Source of the DNA: Bacteroidales bacterium
Lineage (GTDB): Bacteria > Bacteroidota > Bacteroidia > Bacteroidales > UBA1402
Reading direction: 5' to 3'
Length of the DNA stretch: 43,825 bases
NCBI GenBank assembly: GCA_017958305.1
Contig: JAGDCW010000048.1
Location: 1-43,825, forward strand
The position numbers and the translations under genes are program-made. Under the pieces are notes generated by a model, which was not told the DNA's origin, did no database searches, and saw nothing but the letters and a program-made list of their open reading frames with translations. Below, one piece after another: positions 33,018-41,584 of the stretch; within the stretch, counting starts at the first letter, position 1, and each line of letters begins with the position of its first letter.

Positions 33018-34495
33018 AACCGGAATCCCAGCGTAGCAGCGATGTTCAGGCTGTTGACATTCAACTTGGCATAGTTGGTGTAGGGGTCGCCGTAGTTGTC
33101 GGTACGGGCATTGTAGAAAGGATGGAAATGCTCGCCGCGCATGCTGTAGGTGGCTGCCAGATCCAGGTACCAGCCGTCGAAACGAAGGCCGCAACCGCCC
33201 GCCAGCAAATCGCCGCCACGGTCGATGCTGTACTGGGGCGTATAGGTCGGGGTATGGATCTCGATGTTGTTGGTAATGACCTCGGTCCTGACGGGCGACA
33301 TGTAGTGGGCATAGCCGCAACGGCCGCTGAACACATCCGAGAAGCGCCATTCCAATCCCAGGCGGAAGTTGAGGACATTGCGGAAATAAGTGTGCACATC
33401 GGCCGAAACGTCGTTATAGACATAGCCGTAGGCATCCTTCTCCTGCATTGCCGAGTAGAAAGTCTGGTCCAGGTCGGCGCTCAGGAAGCCCCTGCGACCC
33501 AGCTGGAAAGCCGCACTGTAAACCATGCGGGTCGGCGTCTTCAGATGATAGGCATACGAAGAGAACTGGCCGTTGTTCGTTTTCTGCACGGTGTTGTGCG
33601 TGACATTGTCATAGACGATGCCCGAAGCCGTCATGGTGGTGGCGGTCACATCGACCAGGTCGTAGTAGGTCGGCGTATGTACCGCCAGACCCAGCCGCAA
33701 AGCCGCCGTCGGACGCAGGATCAGACCGAACTTGGCGTTGATGGCGTTGCCGCTGGTCCGCAAATCGTTGGACAAACGGAAATCGCCGCCCAATTCGAAC
33801 ACTTCCTGGTAATAGGTATCCAGGCGGTAGTTGATCGACTGCACGCCGATGGCCATGCCAAAATAGACGAAATAGCCGTAGTTGAAGCCGAAGCCGAAGT
33901 CCCAGACATCCGAACGGCCCGACTCGATCATGTACTGCTCGTTATCGACCGTCTCGTCGGCTGCCAGGATGGGATTGTAGGCGTCATCGAGCATGTAGGC
34001 CTTGTACATGAAATCCTCCAGACCGCTGTTCACCACCAGGTTGTCGAGCAGGGAGACCGGACGGTTGACACCCCGGACAGCCGTGTGGCGGCTGAAATTC
34101 TTCAGACGGTTGTAGCTGACGGCGAAATTGTAGTTGGCAAAGCCATCCTCGTTGTCCGTGCGGTAGGCCGACACAAAGCCGAAATTGGCAGGCATCGTGC
34201 GGGTTTTGCGGTCGGACAGGCCGACACCCGTCTCGCGGAAATCGGCCGAAACGCCCACCGAACTCAGGGCATGGGTGTAGGTCAGCTCACCCGAACGGTA
34301 GATGCCCAATCCGGCCGGATTGATGGCCAGAGAACTCATGTCGCCGCCCAAGGCGCCGAAGGCGTTGGCCATACTCATGGCACGGGCCGTGCCGTAAGGC
34401 TCGGACATCGAATATTTCAACAAATCGAAGGCTTCCTGGGCCCGAAGGTTCAGACCCAGGAAGACGACTGCCAGTATAATACAGATTCTTTTCAT
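33014..34495 (-). CDS. OmpP1/FadL-like outer membrane beta-barrel protein
   Basis: A 493-residue protein with a signal peptide (cleavage likely after NLRAQ near 20). The mature part is rich in alternating aromatic/polar strands and ends in the C-terminal Phe (ATLGFRF) recognised by the Bam machinery. The N-terminal segment GTARAMSMANAFGALGGDMSSLAINPAG is typical of the OmpP1/FadL/TodX-like group, which imports hydrophobic compounds such as fatty acids. The actual substrate is unknown. The preceding gene on the same strand (the serine-rich protein) ends 45 bases upstream, so the two may be co-transcribed. Confidence 0.85.
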   Translation of the reverse strand: MKRICIILAVVFLGLNLRAQEAFDLLKYSMSEPYGTARAMSMANAFGALGGDMSSLAINPAGLGIYRSGELTYTHALSSVGVSADFRETGVGLSDRKTRTMPANFGFVSAYRTDNEDGFANYNFAVSYNRLKNFSRHTAVRGVNRPVSLLDNLVVNSGLEDFMYKAYMLDDAYNPILAADETVDNEQYMIESGRSDVWDFGFGFNYGYFVYFGMAIGVQSINYRLDTYYQEVFELGGDFRLSNDLRTSGNAINAKFGLILRPTAALRLGLAVHTPTYYDLVDVTATTMTASGIVYDNVTHNTVQKTNNGQFSSYAYHLKTPTRMVYSAAFQLGRRGFLSADLDQTFYSAMQEKDAYGYVYNDVSADVHTYFRNVLNFRLGLEWRFSDVFSGRCGYAHYMSPVRTEVITNNIEIHTPTYTPQYSIDRGGDLLAGGCGLRFDGWYLDLAATYSMRGEHFHPFYNARTDNYGDPYTNYAKLNVNSLNIAATLGFRF

Positions 34496-34540
34496 TGTCT
34501 GGTATGTTGTTACTTGGTTACATTAGTGCCGAACCGGTGC

Positions 34541-36076
34541 TTAGCGGCGACCGCTGGAAGAGCCGGAGGAAGAACGGCCGCTCGAACTGCTCGAAGAACT
34601 GCCGGAATAGCTGCTGCCCGAAGAACGGCTCGAGGAGCTCGACGAACTGCCGGACGAATAGCTGCTGGACGATCCGCCGGAGTAGCTCGAAGAGCTTGAA
34701 CGGCTGCTGCCCGAAGAAGAGGAGCTGACCGAGGAGCGGCTGCTCGAGGAAGAGCTTGACGATCTGGTCGAGGCAGGTGCGGAGCTCGAAGAGGAGCGGA
34801 CACTGGTGCCCGTGGTGGCCCGGCTGGCAGACGAACTGCTGGAGCTGGTGCTGGAGCTGGTGCTGCTCGTACGGCCGGCGCTGCTGGAGCTCGAAGAAGA
34901 CCTCGGTGTGGTGGTCACCGTCGAACGGCTGCTCGAAGAGCTGCTGCGGCTGGAGCTGTTGCCCAGGATGCTGCGGCTGGAGCTGCTGCCCGTAGAGGCG
35001 CTGCGACCCGTGGTGGCTGTGGTGGCCGTCGAAGCCCTTCTGCCCGTCGTGGTGTTGGCCGACGATGCACGTCCTGCCGTGGAACGGGTCGAAGTGACAG
35101 CCGAGCGGCTGGAGGTCGTGGAAGCCGTGCGCAGGCTGGAAGCCGAACGGTTGGCGGTGCCTGCCCTGCTGCCCGTAGCCACTTGCGTGGCGGAAGCCGT
35201 GGTCGTGGCCCGGCCCGAAGTCGTGCTGGAAGCCAGGCGAGGCAGTTCAACCTCGTTGTACACAGCCGAACGCGTTCTGGGGCTGGCCGTGGAAGCCGTG
35301 CGGGTCAAAGCGCCCGTGGGACGGGCCGCATTGTGGTCGGGATGAGGCCGGCGTTCGTTCAGCGCATAGTGCGACGGATGTCCCCAGAGGTTGTAGGGGC
35401 CGTGATGGCGGTGATGGTGGTAGCTGTAGTAATGACGGGGATAATAGTAGTAGTCGTGATACCACGGATTATACCAGCCATAATACCAGGGATCGTAGGT
35501 GCCCCAATAGTACCAATCGTGGTAGGAGTACCAGTAGTGGCGATAGCTGTAGGGGCTGTAGTACCATGAATAGTAGGGACGATAATAGTAATCGTAGTAC
35601 CAGGGGCTGGCCCAGCCGCTGTAATAGTAGTCGGGCTCGTCATTGTCATAGTAGATGTTGAGCGTGCCGCCATCCTCCACCAAGACATTCAGGTAACCGT
35701 CTTCTGTGACATGGGTGGTGAAATCCTTGTCGTAGAAGCGGCGGATGCGTTCGCTGTATTGATACTCCTGATAGGCCTCGTATTCCTCGGCACTGATCAG
35801 GACCGAATCAGGCTCGGCGGTGGTAACGTCGGCATTGAGGGCGGCCAGCGCCGAAGGACGGCGGTTGTATTCATCCACGTCGCGCGTGGAAGCGGTGTAA
35901 ACCACCGGTTCCTCCACGGTCTGAGCCTCCGATGCCGTGGTCAGCATAGCCTTGGCCTGCTTCTTTGCATACTTGGGATGATAGTAGAGATCATCGTCGT
36001 AAGACTGTGCATTGATGACATTCGGCCAGAACAAGCCTGTCAACAAAATTGTCAGCGTCAAAATCCTGGTTTTCAT
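34541..36076 (-). CDS. Secreted protein with Tyr/Trp/His-rich core and Ser/Thr/Arg-rich tail
   Basis: I do not recognise a functional family for this 511-residue protein. A signal peptide (about 1-23, ending VINAQS) is followed by an acidic region (25-145) containing EDGYLNVLVEDGGTLNIYY. An extraordinarily aromatic block follows at about 148-237, in which roughly 60 percent of 90 residues are Tyr, Trp or His. From about 255 to the end the sequence is almost only Ser, Thr, Arg, Ala and Gly, with long Ser runs. It should be exported and largely disordered. The ATG at 36076 is preferred to a TTG three codons earlier. A serine tail of this kind could be glycosylated, but that is inference. The outer membrane barrel gene follows after 45 bases. 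Confidence 0.8.
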   Translation of the reverse strand: MKTRILTLTILLTGLFWPNVINAQSYDDDLYYHPKYAKKQAKAMLTTASEAQTVEEPVVYTASTRDVDEYNRRPSALAALNADVTTAEPDSVLISAEEYEAYQEYQYSERIRRFYDKDFTTHVTEDGYLNVLVEDGGTLNIYYDNDEPDYYYSGWASPWYYDYYYRPYYSWYYSPYSYRHYWYSYHDWYYWGTYDPWYYGWYNPWYHDYYYYPRHYYSYHHHRHHGPYNLWGHPSHYALNERRPHPDHNAARPTGALTRTASTASPRTRSAVYNEVELPRLASSTTSGRATTTASATQVATGSRAGTANRSASSLRTASTTSSRSAVTSTRSTAGRASSANTTTGRRASTATTATTGRSASTGSSSSRSILGNSSSRSSSSSSRSTVTTTPRSSSSSSSAGRTSSTSSSTSSSSSSASRATTGTSVRSSSSSAPASTRSSSSSSSSRSSVSSSSSGSSRSSSSSYSGGSSSSYSSGSSSSSSSRSSGSSYSGSSSSSSSGRSSSGSSSGRR

Positions 36077-36138
36077 AAGGCTCAATTTTTAAAAGGTTGT
36101 TGGTTTCTGTTTTGTACCTCTTAGATGACTTAAAAGGC

Positions 36139-36146
36139 CGAAAGTA
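36139..36146 (-). promoter_or_regulatory. Candidate -7 box for the serine-rich protein
   Basis: On the minus strand this reads TACTTTCG, one base off TAnnTTTG, 63 bases before the start codon. No -33 box is evident. Confidence 0.35.
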
Positions 36147-36250
36147 AACTGGCATTAAGTTGATTTAACTAAAACGGGTTCCAAGCCCCTTTTTCAGCGG
36201 CAAGATACGAAGAAAAAACGGGATTCGGAACAGGGTCCGGAAAAAAACCG

Positions 36251-36258
36251 TAACTTTG
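36251..36258 (+). promoter_or_regulatory. -7 box of the yggS promoter
   Basis: TAACTTTG matches the Bacteroidota -7 element and lies 40 bases before the ATG at 36299. A TTCG at 36224-36227 is a poor -33 candidate because the spacing is 23 bases. Confidence 0.55.
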
Positions 36259-36298
36259 CCCGTGGATAGCTTATTATAAAGCGCCACATCTCACCGAT

Positions 36299-36973
36299 AT
36301 GTCTGTCACGACCAACATACAGCGACTCAAAGCCACCCTGCCCCCGCAGGTCAGGCTCATTGCCGTATCCAAGTTCCAACCCGTCGGCAAGCTGCAGGAG
36401 GCCTATCAGGCCGGTCAGCGCATTTTCGGCGAGAACCGGGCCCTGGAGATGCGCGACAAGCACGAACAACTGCCCGAAGACATCCAATGGCATTTCATCG
36501 GCCATTTGCAACGCAACAAAATCAAATACATCGTCCCCTTTGTCGCCATGATCCATTCGGTGGACTCCCCCGAGCTGCTCGAAGACATCGACCGGGCCGC
36601 CGCCAAAGCCGGCCGCACCGTCTCCTGCCTATTGCAGCTGCACATCGCGCGTGAAACCACCAAATTCGGTTTCAGCCCCCGGGAAGCGCTCGACTACCTG
36701 GCCGGCGGAGACTGGCGACGCCTGGAGCACATCCGCCTTTGCGGCATGATGGGCATGGCCTCCTTCACCAACGACCGTGAGCAGGTGCTCGGAGAGTTCC
36801 GGCAACTGAAACAATGCTTCGATACGGCAAAGGAAAACTGGTTCGCGGCAGACGAAAACTTCTGCGAACTGTCAGGAGGTATGTCCGATGATTATCCGCT
36901 GGCCATCCAGTGCGGCAGCACGATGGTACGCATCGGCACGGCCATTTTCGGCAGCCGGCCGGTCAATCCGTAA
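36299..36973 (+). CDS. yggS: YggS family pyridoxal phosphate homeostasis protein
   Basis: A 224-residue PLP-binding protein of the YggS/PROSC family, which buffers free pyridoxal phosphate and has no known enzymatic activity. It has LIAVSKFQP near 20 with the PLP Lys at K25, IFGENRALEM near 42, WHFIGHLQRNK near 64, HSVDSPELLEDI near 86, the GMMGMAS segment near 149 and an ending GTAIFGSRP. Length is standard. It converges on rpiB with an 11-base overlap of the two coding ends and no terminator between. Confidence 0.95.
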   Translation: MSVTTNIQRLKATLPPQVRLIAVSKFQPVGKLQEAYQAGQRIFGENRALEMRDKHEQLPEDIQWHFIGHLQRNKIKYIVPFVAMIHSVDSPELLEDIDRAAAKAGRTVSCLLQLHIARETTKFGFSPREALDYLAGGDWRRLEHIRLCGMMGMASFTNDREQVLGEFRQLKQCFDTAKENWFAADENFCELSGGMSDDYPLAIQCGSTMVRIGTAIFGSRPVNP

Positions 36974-37415
36974 GCGGAATCTTCTCTATGCGCGTCTGGT
37001 GACGCCCGCCATCGAATTCAGTCCCGAGAAAAACCTCTATGATCTTGACGGCCGCCTCTTTGGAGATGAAACGGGCCGGCAGGCAGCAAACGTTGGCATC
37101 GTTGTGCTGACGGGCCAGGCGTGCGATGTCTTCGGTCCAGCAGAGCGCCCCGCGGATTTTCTGATGTTTGTTGACCGTCATGCATACGCCCTCGCCGCTG
37201 CCACAGATGGCAATACCGCAACGGCTCTCGCCTTCCTCGACGGACTCGGCCAGAGGATGGGCAAAATCAGCATAGTCACAACTGTCAGGAGAATAGGTGC
37301 CAAAATTGATGAAAGGAATGTTCTTTTCCGTGAGCCAGTCACAAACAGCTTCCTTCAATTCATAACCCGCGTGGTCGCTACATACCGCCACAGGAACAGC
37401 ATCGTCTGAATTCAT
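36963..37415 (-). CDS. rpiB: Ribose-5-phosphate isomerase B
   Basis: RpiB interconverts ribose 5-phosphate and ribulose 5-phosphate. The 150-residue protein has CSDHAGYELKEAV near 12, YADFAHPLAESV near 48, the active-site loop CGSGEGVCMTVNK near 70, RGALCWTEDIARLARQHNDANV near 88 and a C-terminal helix ending in FDGGRHQTRI. Length is normal. It has its own promoter just past tatC, yet belongs functionally with transketolase, the ribulokinase-type gene and araA further along the same strand. Confidence 0.95.
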   Translation of the reverse strand: MNSDDAVPVAVCSDHAGYELKEAVCDWLTEKNIPFINFGTYSPDSCDYADFAHPLAESVEEGESRCGIAICGSGEGVCMTVNKHQKIRGALCWTEDIARLARQHNDANVCCLPARFISKEAAVKIIEVFLGTEFDGGRHQTRIEKIPLTD

Positions 37416-37441
37416 GTCTAATAATGTGAGATTTGGAAGCG

Positions 37442-37471
37442 CAAATATACGAAGAATTTCCGTACTGCAAA
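37442..37471 (-). promoter_or_regulatory. Bacteroidota-type promoter of rpiB
   Basis: On the minus strand, TTTG (37471-37468) is followed after 18 bases by TATATTTG (37449-37442), 26 bases before the rpiB start. The -33 box begins four bases past the tatC stop codon. Confidence 0.7.
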
Positions 37472-37474
37472 CAT

Positions 37475-38302
37475 TTATTCTTCCGACATGGCTTTTTCTT
37501 CGGCGCGGGCAGGCTTGCGGGCGGCGGCCGCCACAATCAGGATACTGATCTCATACAGTGCCCAGATGGGCAGCGACACCAGTGCCAGGGTGAAAGCGTC
37601 GCCCGTGGGCGTGATGACGGCTGCGGCGACAAGGATGATGACTATGGCGTAACGGCGTTTCCCGCGCATGAACCCGGGGGTGAGGAACCCCAGCCGCGCA
37701 AACAGCCAGCACAGGACAGGCAGTTCGAACATCAGGCCCATCAGCAGCGACATCATCAGTAGCGCCTCCATATACGAGGCCAGTGTGATCATGTTGGGTA
37801 CTTCCGCACTCACCTGATAAGTGGCCAGGAAACGGAAGGAGAAGGGGAAAATGATGAAATAATTGAGCAGCACGCCCAGGAAAAACAGCAGGAAAGCCCA
37901 AATCAAAGCCGGAAAGGCATAGTGTTTCTCCTCCACATACAAGGCCGGAGAAACAAAGCGGAAGAGTTCGAAGAGGATGTAGGGCGAAACCACCACCGCA
38001 CCGGCGGCAAAAGCCGCATACATGTGGATGAAAAACTGCGAGGTGAGCTGCGTGCTGATCAGTTGGGTCTGGAAAGCGCCCGCGGCCAGCGAGGGCATCT
38101 GCCAGGCCTGCGCCAGGCGGTTCAACAGACGGTAGAGCACGAAGTCGCTGTGCTGAGGCGCCAGCAAAACCGTAAACAAGGCATCCTTGAAGTAAAACGC
38201 CGCAATGCCGGCGACCAACACAGCCGCCAGTATCCTCAACAACACTTTCCGGAGCTCGTCAAGATGGCTCCAGAAAGACATTTTCCCTGCAGTTTCCGAC
38301 AT
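37475..38302 (-). CDS. tatC: Twin-arginine translocase subunit TatC
   Basis: TatC is the receptor of the twin-arginine pathway that exports folded proteins. The 275-residue protein has six hydrophobic segments, starting with MSFWSHLDELRKVLLR (the conserved HLxELR motif) near 8. FELFRFVSPALYVEEKHY near 110 and FELPVLCWLFARLGFLTP near 195 are also characteristic. An insertion-like region (about 50-90) between the first two membrane segments is typical of Bacteroidota TatC. tatA lies 26 bases upstream, giving the minimal two-component TatAC type; no tatB is seen. Confidence 0.95.
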   Translation of the reverse strand: MSETAGKMSFWSHLDELRKVLLRILAAVLVAGIAAFYFKDALFTVLLAPQHSDFVLYRLLNRLAQAWQMPSLAAGAFQTQLISTQLTSQFFIHMYAAFAAGAVVVSPYILFELFRFVSPALYVEEKHYAFPALIWAFLLFFLGVLLNYFIIFPFSFRFLATYQVSAEVPNMITLASYMEALLMMSLLMGLMFELPVLCWLFARLGFLTPGFMRGKRRYAIVIILVAAAVITPTGDAFTLALVSLPIWALYEISILIVAAAARKPARAEEKAMSEE

Positions 38303-38328
38303 AAGGGGAAAAAACTATCGCCGACGCG

Positions 38329-38550
38329 TCATTCAGCTTTGCTTTCCGGTTCTTTGGCCGTTTCCTTGGGTTCGGTCTTGGCTGTATCCTGGTCGAGGAT
38401 GTTCATTTCCTGCTTGAAAGACTTGATACCCTTCCCCAGCCCTTTCATCAGTTCGGGCAGCTTGGCAGCGCCGAAAAACAGCAGGATCACCAGGGCGATG
38501 ACGATGAGTTCGCCTGTGCCGAGTCCCAAGAGCAAAAAAAGATGTGACAT
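38329..38550 (-). CDS. tatA: Twin-arginine translocase subunit TatA
   Basis: A 73-residue TatA/E protein with a single N-terminal membrane helix (about 12-27, GTGELIVIALVILLFFG), the hinge FGAAKLPELMKGLGKGI, an amphipathic helix, and a charged Lys/Glu-rich tail. TatA forms the pore-like part of the Tat translocon. It lies between panE and tatC on the same strand. Confidence 0.93.
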   Translation of the reverse strand: MSHLFLLLGLGTGELIVIALVILLFFGAAKLPELMKGLGKGIKSFKQEMNILDQDTAKTEPKETAKEPESKAE

Positions 38551-38579
38551 GATCTCTTGTCGTTATGTGGTTCAACAAT

Positions 38580-39509
38580 CTATTTTCCACTTAGCCGGCG
38601 CTCCTGCATAAAGAGCAGCAGATCGGCCAGCATCTGCACTTGCTTCATTTCAAAGCCGGCACGACGGGCTTCCTCTATGGGAAGAAGGTACATCGTGCGT
38701 ATTTCCATCGGCCGGCCGGCGTCGTAGTCCAGCTTCATGCTGGGCGCGTAAGGGGTCATTTCCTCCGTCAGGGCGATCATGCGGTCGATAAACGAATCCG
38801 GAATCTCCGCCCCGCAACAGGCGGCGGCCGCGACCACTTCCTGCATCAGACCGACAACCAGCCGACGGCTGTCCTTTTGGAAAGTCAGTTCGGCCGTGGT
38901 GGCGTCCAGGGCCACGGTCAGCCCGTTGTAAGGAATGTTCCAGACCAGCTTCTTCCAGCGCAGGAGATGGGCGTCCGGCTCGTCATGCACCCCGATGCCC
39001 GCTTGCCTCAGATCCTCTATGAGGGCCGGCAGCAAAGCCGCGGCTTCCGCTTGGAAAGGCGCCAGGCTCAGATCGCCATAGGCCGCGTGACGGATATGCC
39101 CCGCCCCCACCTTGAACGTGCAGATGAAGGCTGTGGCAGCCGCTATGGCGACACCGGGCAAGGCGGCAGACAGTTCCTGCTCCATGTTCAGCCCGTTCTG
39201 GATCAGCACCACCAGGCTTCCCTGGTGCAGCAAAGGAGGCAACATCTCCCCCAACCTGTCGTTGCCGGTGGTCTTCATGCAGACCAACACGACGTCGCAG
39301 GGAGGCATGTCACGGGTATCGGCATAGGCATGGACCGGGAAGAGGTGGAAATCCCCGTTGACGGAGTCCACCTGCAACCCTTCCCTTTTGACCGTCTCAT
39401 AGTCACTGCGCAGCAGGAAGTGCACCTCCTGCCCGCACAGTGCCAAACGACCGCCATAATAGCCGCCTATACCGCCCGTACCGATGACCGCGTACCTGCG
39501 TTTCGACAT
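38580..39509 (-). CDS. panE: 2-dehydropantoate 2-reductase (ketopantoate reductase family)
   Basis: PanE reduces ketopantoate to pantoate with NADPH for pantothenate and coenzyme A synthesis. The 309-residue protein starts with the Rossmann motif VIGTGGIGGYYGGRLA near 8, has CMKTTGND near 76, LIQNGLNMEQEL near 101, and a C-terminal ketopantoate domain with RWKKLVWNIPYNG near 183 that contributes the catalytic Lys. Length is normal. Some members act on other 2-keto acids, so the function is likely rather than certain. It sits 14 bases after transketolase and 29 before tatA. Confidence 0.88.
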   Translation of the reverse strand: MSKRRYAVIGTGGIGGYYGGRLALCGQEVHFLLRSDYETVKREGLQVDSVNGDFHLFPVHAYADTRDMPPCDVVLVCMKTTGNDRLGEMLPPLLHQGSLVVLIQNGLNMEQELSAALPGVAIAAATAFICTFKVGAGHIRHAAYGDLSLAPFQAEAAALLPALIEDLRQAGIGVHDEPDAHLLRWKKLVWNIPYNGLTVALDATTAELTFQKDSRRLVVGLMQEVVAAAACCGAEIPDSFIDRMIALTEEMTPYAPSMKLDYDAGRPMEIRTMYLLPIEEARRAGFEMKQVQMLADLLLFMQERRLSGK

Positions 39510-39523
39510 AAGCAGTGGACAGG

Positions 39524-41545
39524 TTATTTGGCCAGCATGGCCTTCACCTGCTCATATACGTTCTGGCCGTTGAAGCCGAGCTTCTCATCGAGCACCTTGT
39601 AGGGAGCCGAGAAGCCGAAGCTTTCCAGACCGAAGATCTTGCCGTCGTTGCCGACCAAACCCAGCAGGTTGACAGGCAGACCGGCCGTCATACCGAATTT
39701 CTTGACGCCGGCGGGCAGCACCTGCTGCTGATAGGCTTCGCTCTGGCTGCGGAACAGACCTTCGGAGGGCACATTGACAATGCTGATCTTCAGGCCGTCG
39801 GCACGCAGCAGTTCGGCACCGGCCACCAGCGTGGCCACTTCCGAGCCCGAAGCCACCAGGATGACGTCGGGATTGGCATCCGAACCGGCGATGATGTAAC
39901 CGCCCTTGGCAGCCTGCTCATAGTCCGTACCGGCGGGCAGCAGCGTGATGTTCTGACGAGAGAAGATCAAGGCTGTCGGCGTGTCGTTGTTCTCCATGGC
40001 CAGCTTCCAGCAGACCGTGGTTTCTTCGGCATCGGCCGGACGCAGGACCAGCATGGAATTGCGGCCGCTGTGGTTTTTGAGTTTTTCCATCAGACGGATC
40101 TGGGCTTCCTGCTCCACGGGTTCGTGGGTAGGACCGTCCTCGCCGACGCGGAAGGCATCGTGGGTCCAGATGAACTTGACAGGCAGTTCCATCAGGGCAG
40201 CCATACGGACAGCGGGTTTCATGTAGTCGGAGAAGACGAAGAAGGTGCCGCAGGCGGGAATCACACCACCGTGCAGGGCCATACCGATACAGCAGCAAGC
40301 CATGGTGAGCTCGGCCACGCCGGCCTGGAAGAAAGCACCCGAGAAATCGCCCTTCTGGAAGGCGGTGGTCTTCTTCAGGAAGCCGTCGGTCTTGTCCGAG
40401 TTGGACAGGTCGGCCGAAGCGCAGATCATATTGGGCACCTGCTCTGCCAGGACGCTCAAGACAGCGGCCGAAGCGTTACGGGTGGCATCGTTGGCCTTCT
40501 GCTGGACAGCCTTCCAATCGACCTTCGGGGTCTTGCCGGCCAGCCAGTTCTGCAACTGGGCGGCTTTGTCGGCGTTGGCGGCAGCCCAGGCTTTTTCCTC
40601 GGCATAGCGCTCGGCAGCGATCTTCTTCAGTTCTTCAGCCCGCTTGGCATACAAGGCCTTGACATCGTCGAAGATGACGAAAGCGTTGTCGGGATCGCCA
40701 CCCAGGTTCTTGACCGTGTTGCGATAAGCCTCGCCGCCCAGGGGAGCGCCGTGGGTCTTGCAGTTGCGTTCGTAAGAGGAATTGTCTTCCTTGCGGGCGC
40801 CTTTGCCCATGATGCACTTGCCGATGATCAGGGTCGGACGGGTTTTCTCCTGCTGGGCCGATTCGATGGCCTGGCGGATCTGCTGGCAATCGTTACCGTT
40901 GATTTCCAGTACGTTCCAACCCCAGGCGCGATACTTCATGGCCGTATTCTCAGTCATGACGGCAGCGCATTCGGTCGAGAGCTGGATGTCGTTCGAGTCG
41001 TAGAACATGATCAGGTTGTCCAAGCCCAGGTGACCGGCGATACGGCCGGCGCCCTGCGAGATTTCCTCTTCGACACCGCCATCGGAGATGTAGGCATAGA
41101 TGGTCTCCTTGGCGAAAGTCGGGTTGCCCGTGCGGGCAGCCAGGAACTTGGCGGCGATGGCGGCACCTACGGCATAGGCGTGGCCCTGGCCCAGCGGGCC
41201 GGAGGTATTCTCGATACCACGGACAATATTGCGCTCGGGATGGCCGGCCGTCGGCGAACCCCACTGACGCAGCTGCTGCAGTTCATCGAGCGTGAATTTG
41301 CCGATCAGCGACAGCTGGGCGTAGAGCATCGGAGCCATGTGGCCGGGATCCAGGAAGAAACGGTCACGACCTGCCCAGGCAGGATTCTCGGGATCGTACT
41401 TGAGATATTCTGAATAAAGGACATTGATGAAATCGGCACCACCCATGGCACCGCCCGGATGACCCGATTTGGCTTTTTCAACCATCGAAGCAGCCAGGAT
41501 GCGGATGTTGTCGGCTGCACGATTCATTAATTTGACATCGTTCAT
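39524..41545 (-). CDS. tkt: Transketolase
   Basis: Transketolase moves two-carbon units between sugar phosphates in the pentose phosphate pathway, using thiamine diphosphate. The 673-residue protein has VEKAKSGHPGGAMGGAD near 22, GPLGQGHAYAVGAAIA near 115, the ThDP/metal-binding ISDGGVEEEISQGAG near 153, GKGARKEDNSSYE near 249, and in the second half FSGAFFQAGVAELTMA and TDYEQAAKGG. The TH-D-x-E-like region FIWTHDAFRVGEDGPTHEPVEQ near 465 is intact. It follows the FGGY kinase by 39 bases, fitting a role in pentose catabolism. Confidence 0.96.
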   Translation of the reverse strand: MNDVKLMNRAADNIRILAASMVEKAKSGHPGGAMGGADFINVLYSEYLKYDPENPAWAGRDRFFLDPGHMAPMLYAQLSLIGKFTLDELQQLRQWGSPTAGHPERNIVRGIENTSGPLGQGHAYAVGAAIAAKFLAARTGNPTFAKETIYAYISDGGVEEEISQGAGRIAGHLGLDNLIMFYDSNDIQLSTECAAVMTENTAMKYRAWGWNVLEINGNDCQQIRQAIESAQQEKTRPTLIIGKCIMGKGARKEDNSSYERNCKTHGAPLGGEAYRNTVKNLGGDPDNAFVIFDDVKALYAKRAEELKKIAAERYAEEKAWAAANADKAAQLQNWLAGKTPKVDWKAVQQKANDATRNASAAVLSVLAEQVPNMICASADLSNSDKTDGFLKKTTAFQKGDFSGAFFQAGVAELTMACCCIGMALHGGVIPACGTFFVFSDYMKPAVRMAALMELPVKFIWTHDAFRVGEDGPTHEPVEQEAQIRLMEKLKNHSGRNSMLVLRPADAEETTVCWKLAMENNDTPTALIFSRQNITLLPAGTDYEQAAKGGYIIAGSDANPDVILVASGSEVATLVAGAELLRADGLKISIVNVPSEGLFRSQSEAYQQQVLPAGVKKFGMTAGLPVNLLGLVGNDGKIFGLESFGFSAPYKVLDEKLGFNGQNVYEQVKAMLAK

Positions 41546-41584
41546 GTTACGTGTGATTTGATTATTAAGAATGATTGTTGTCTG

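Noticed and set aside
34806-35345. Plus-strand frame rich in Leu/Glu/Val opposite the serine-rich tail
   Set aside because: It is generated by the repeated codons of the serine tail, lacks a signal peptide or promoter, and the serine frame is continuous with a signal peptide and upstream region.
39515-41413. 632-codon plus-strand open frame opposite transketolase
   Set aside because: Shadow of transketolase, with composition typical of an antisense reading of GC-rich codons.
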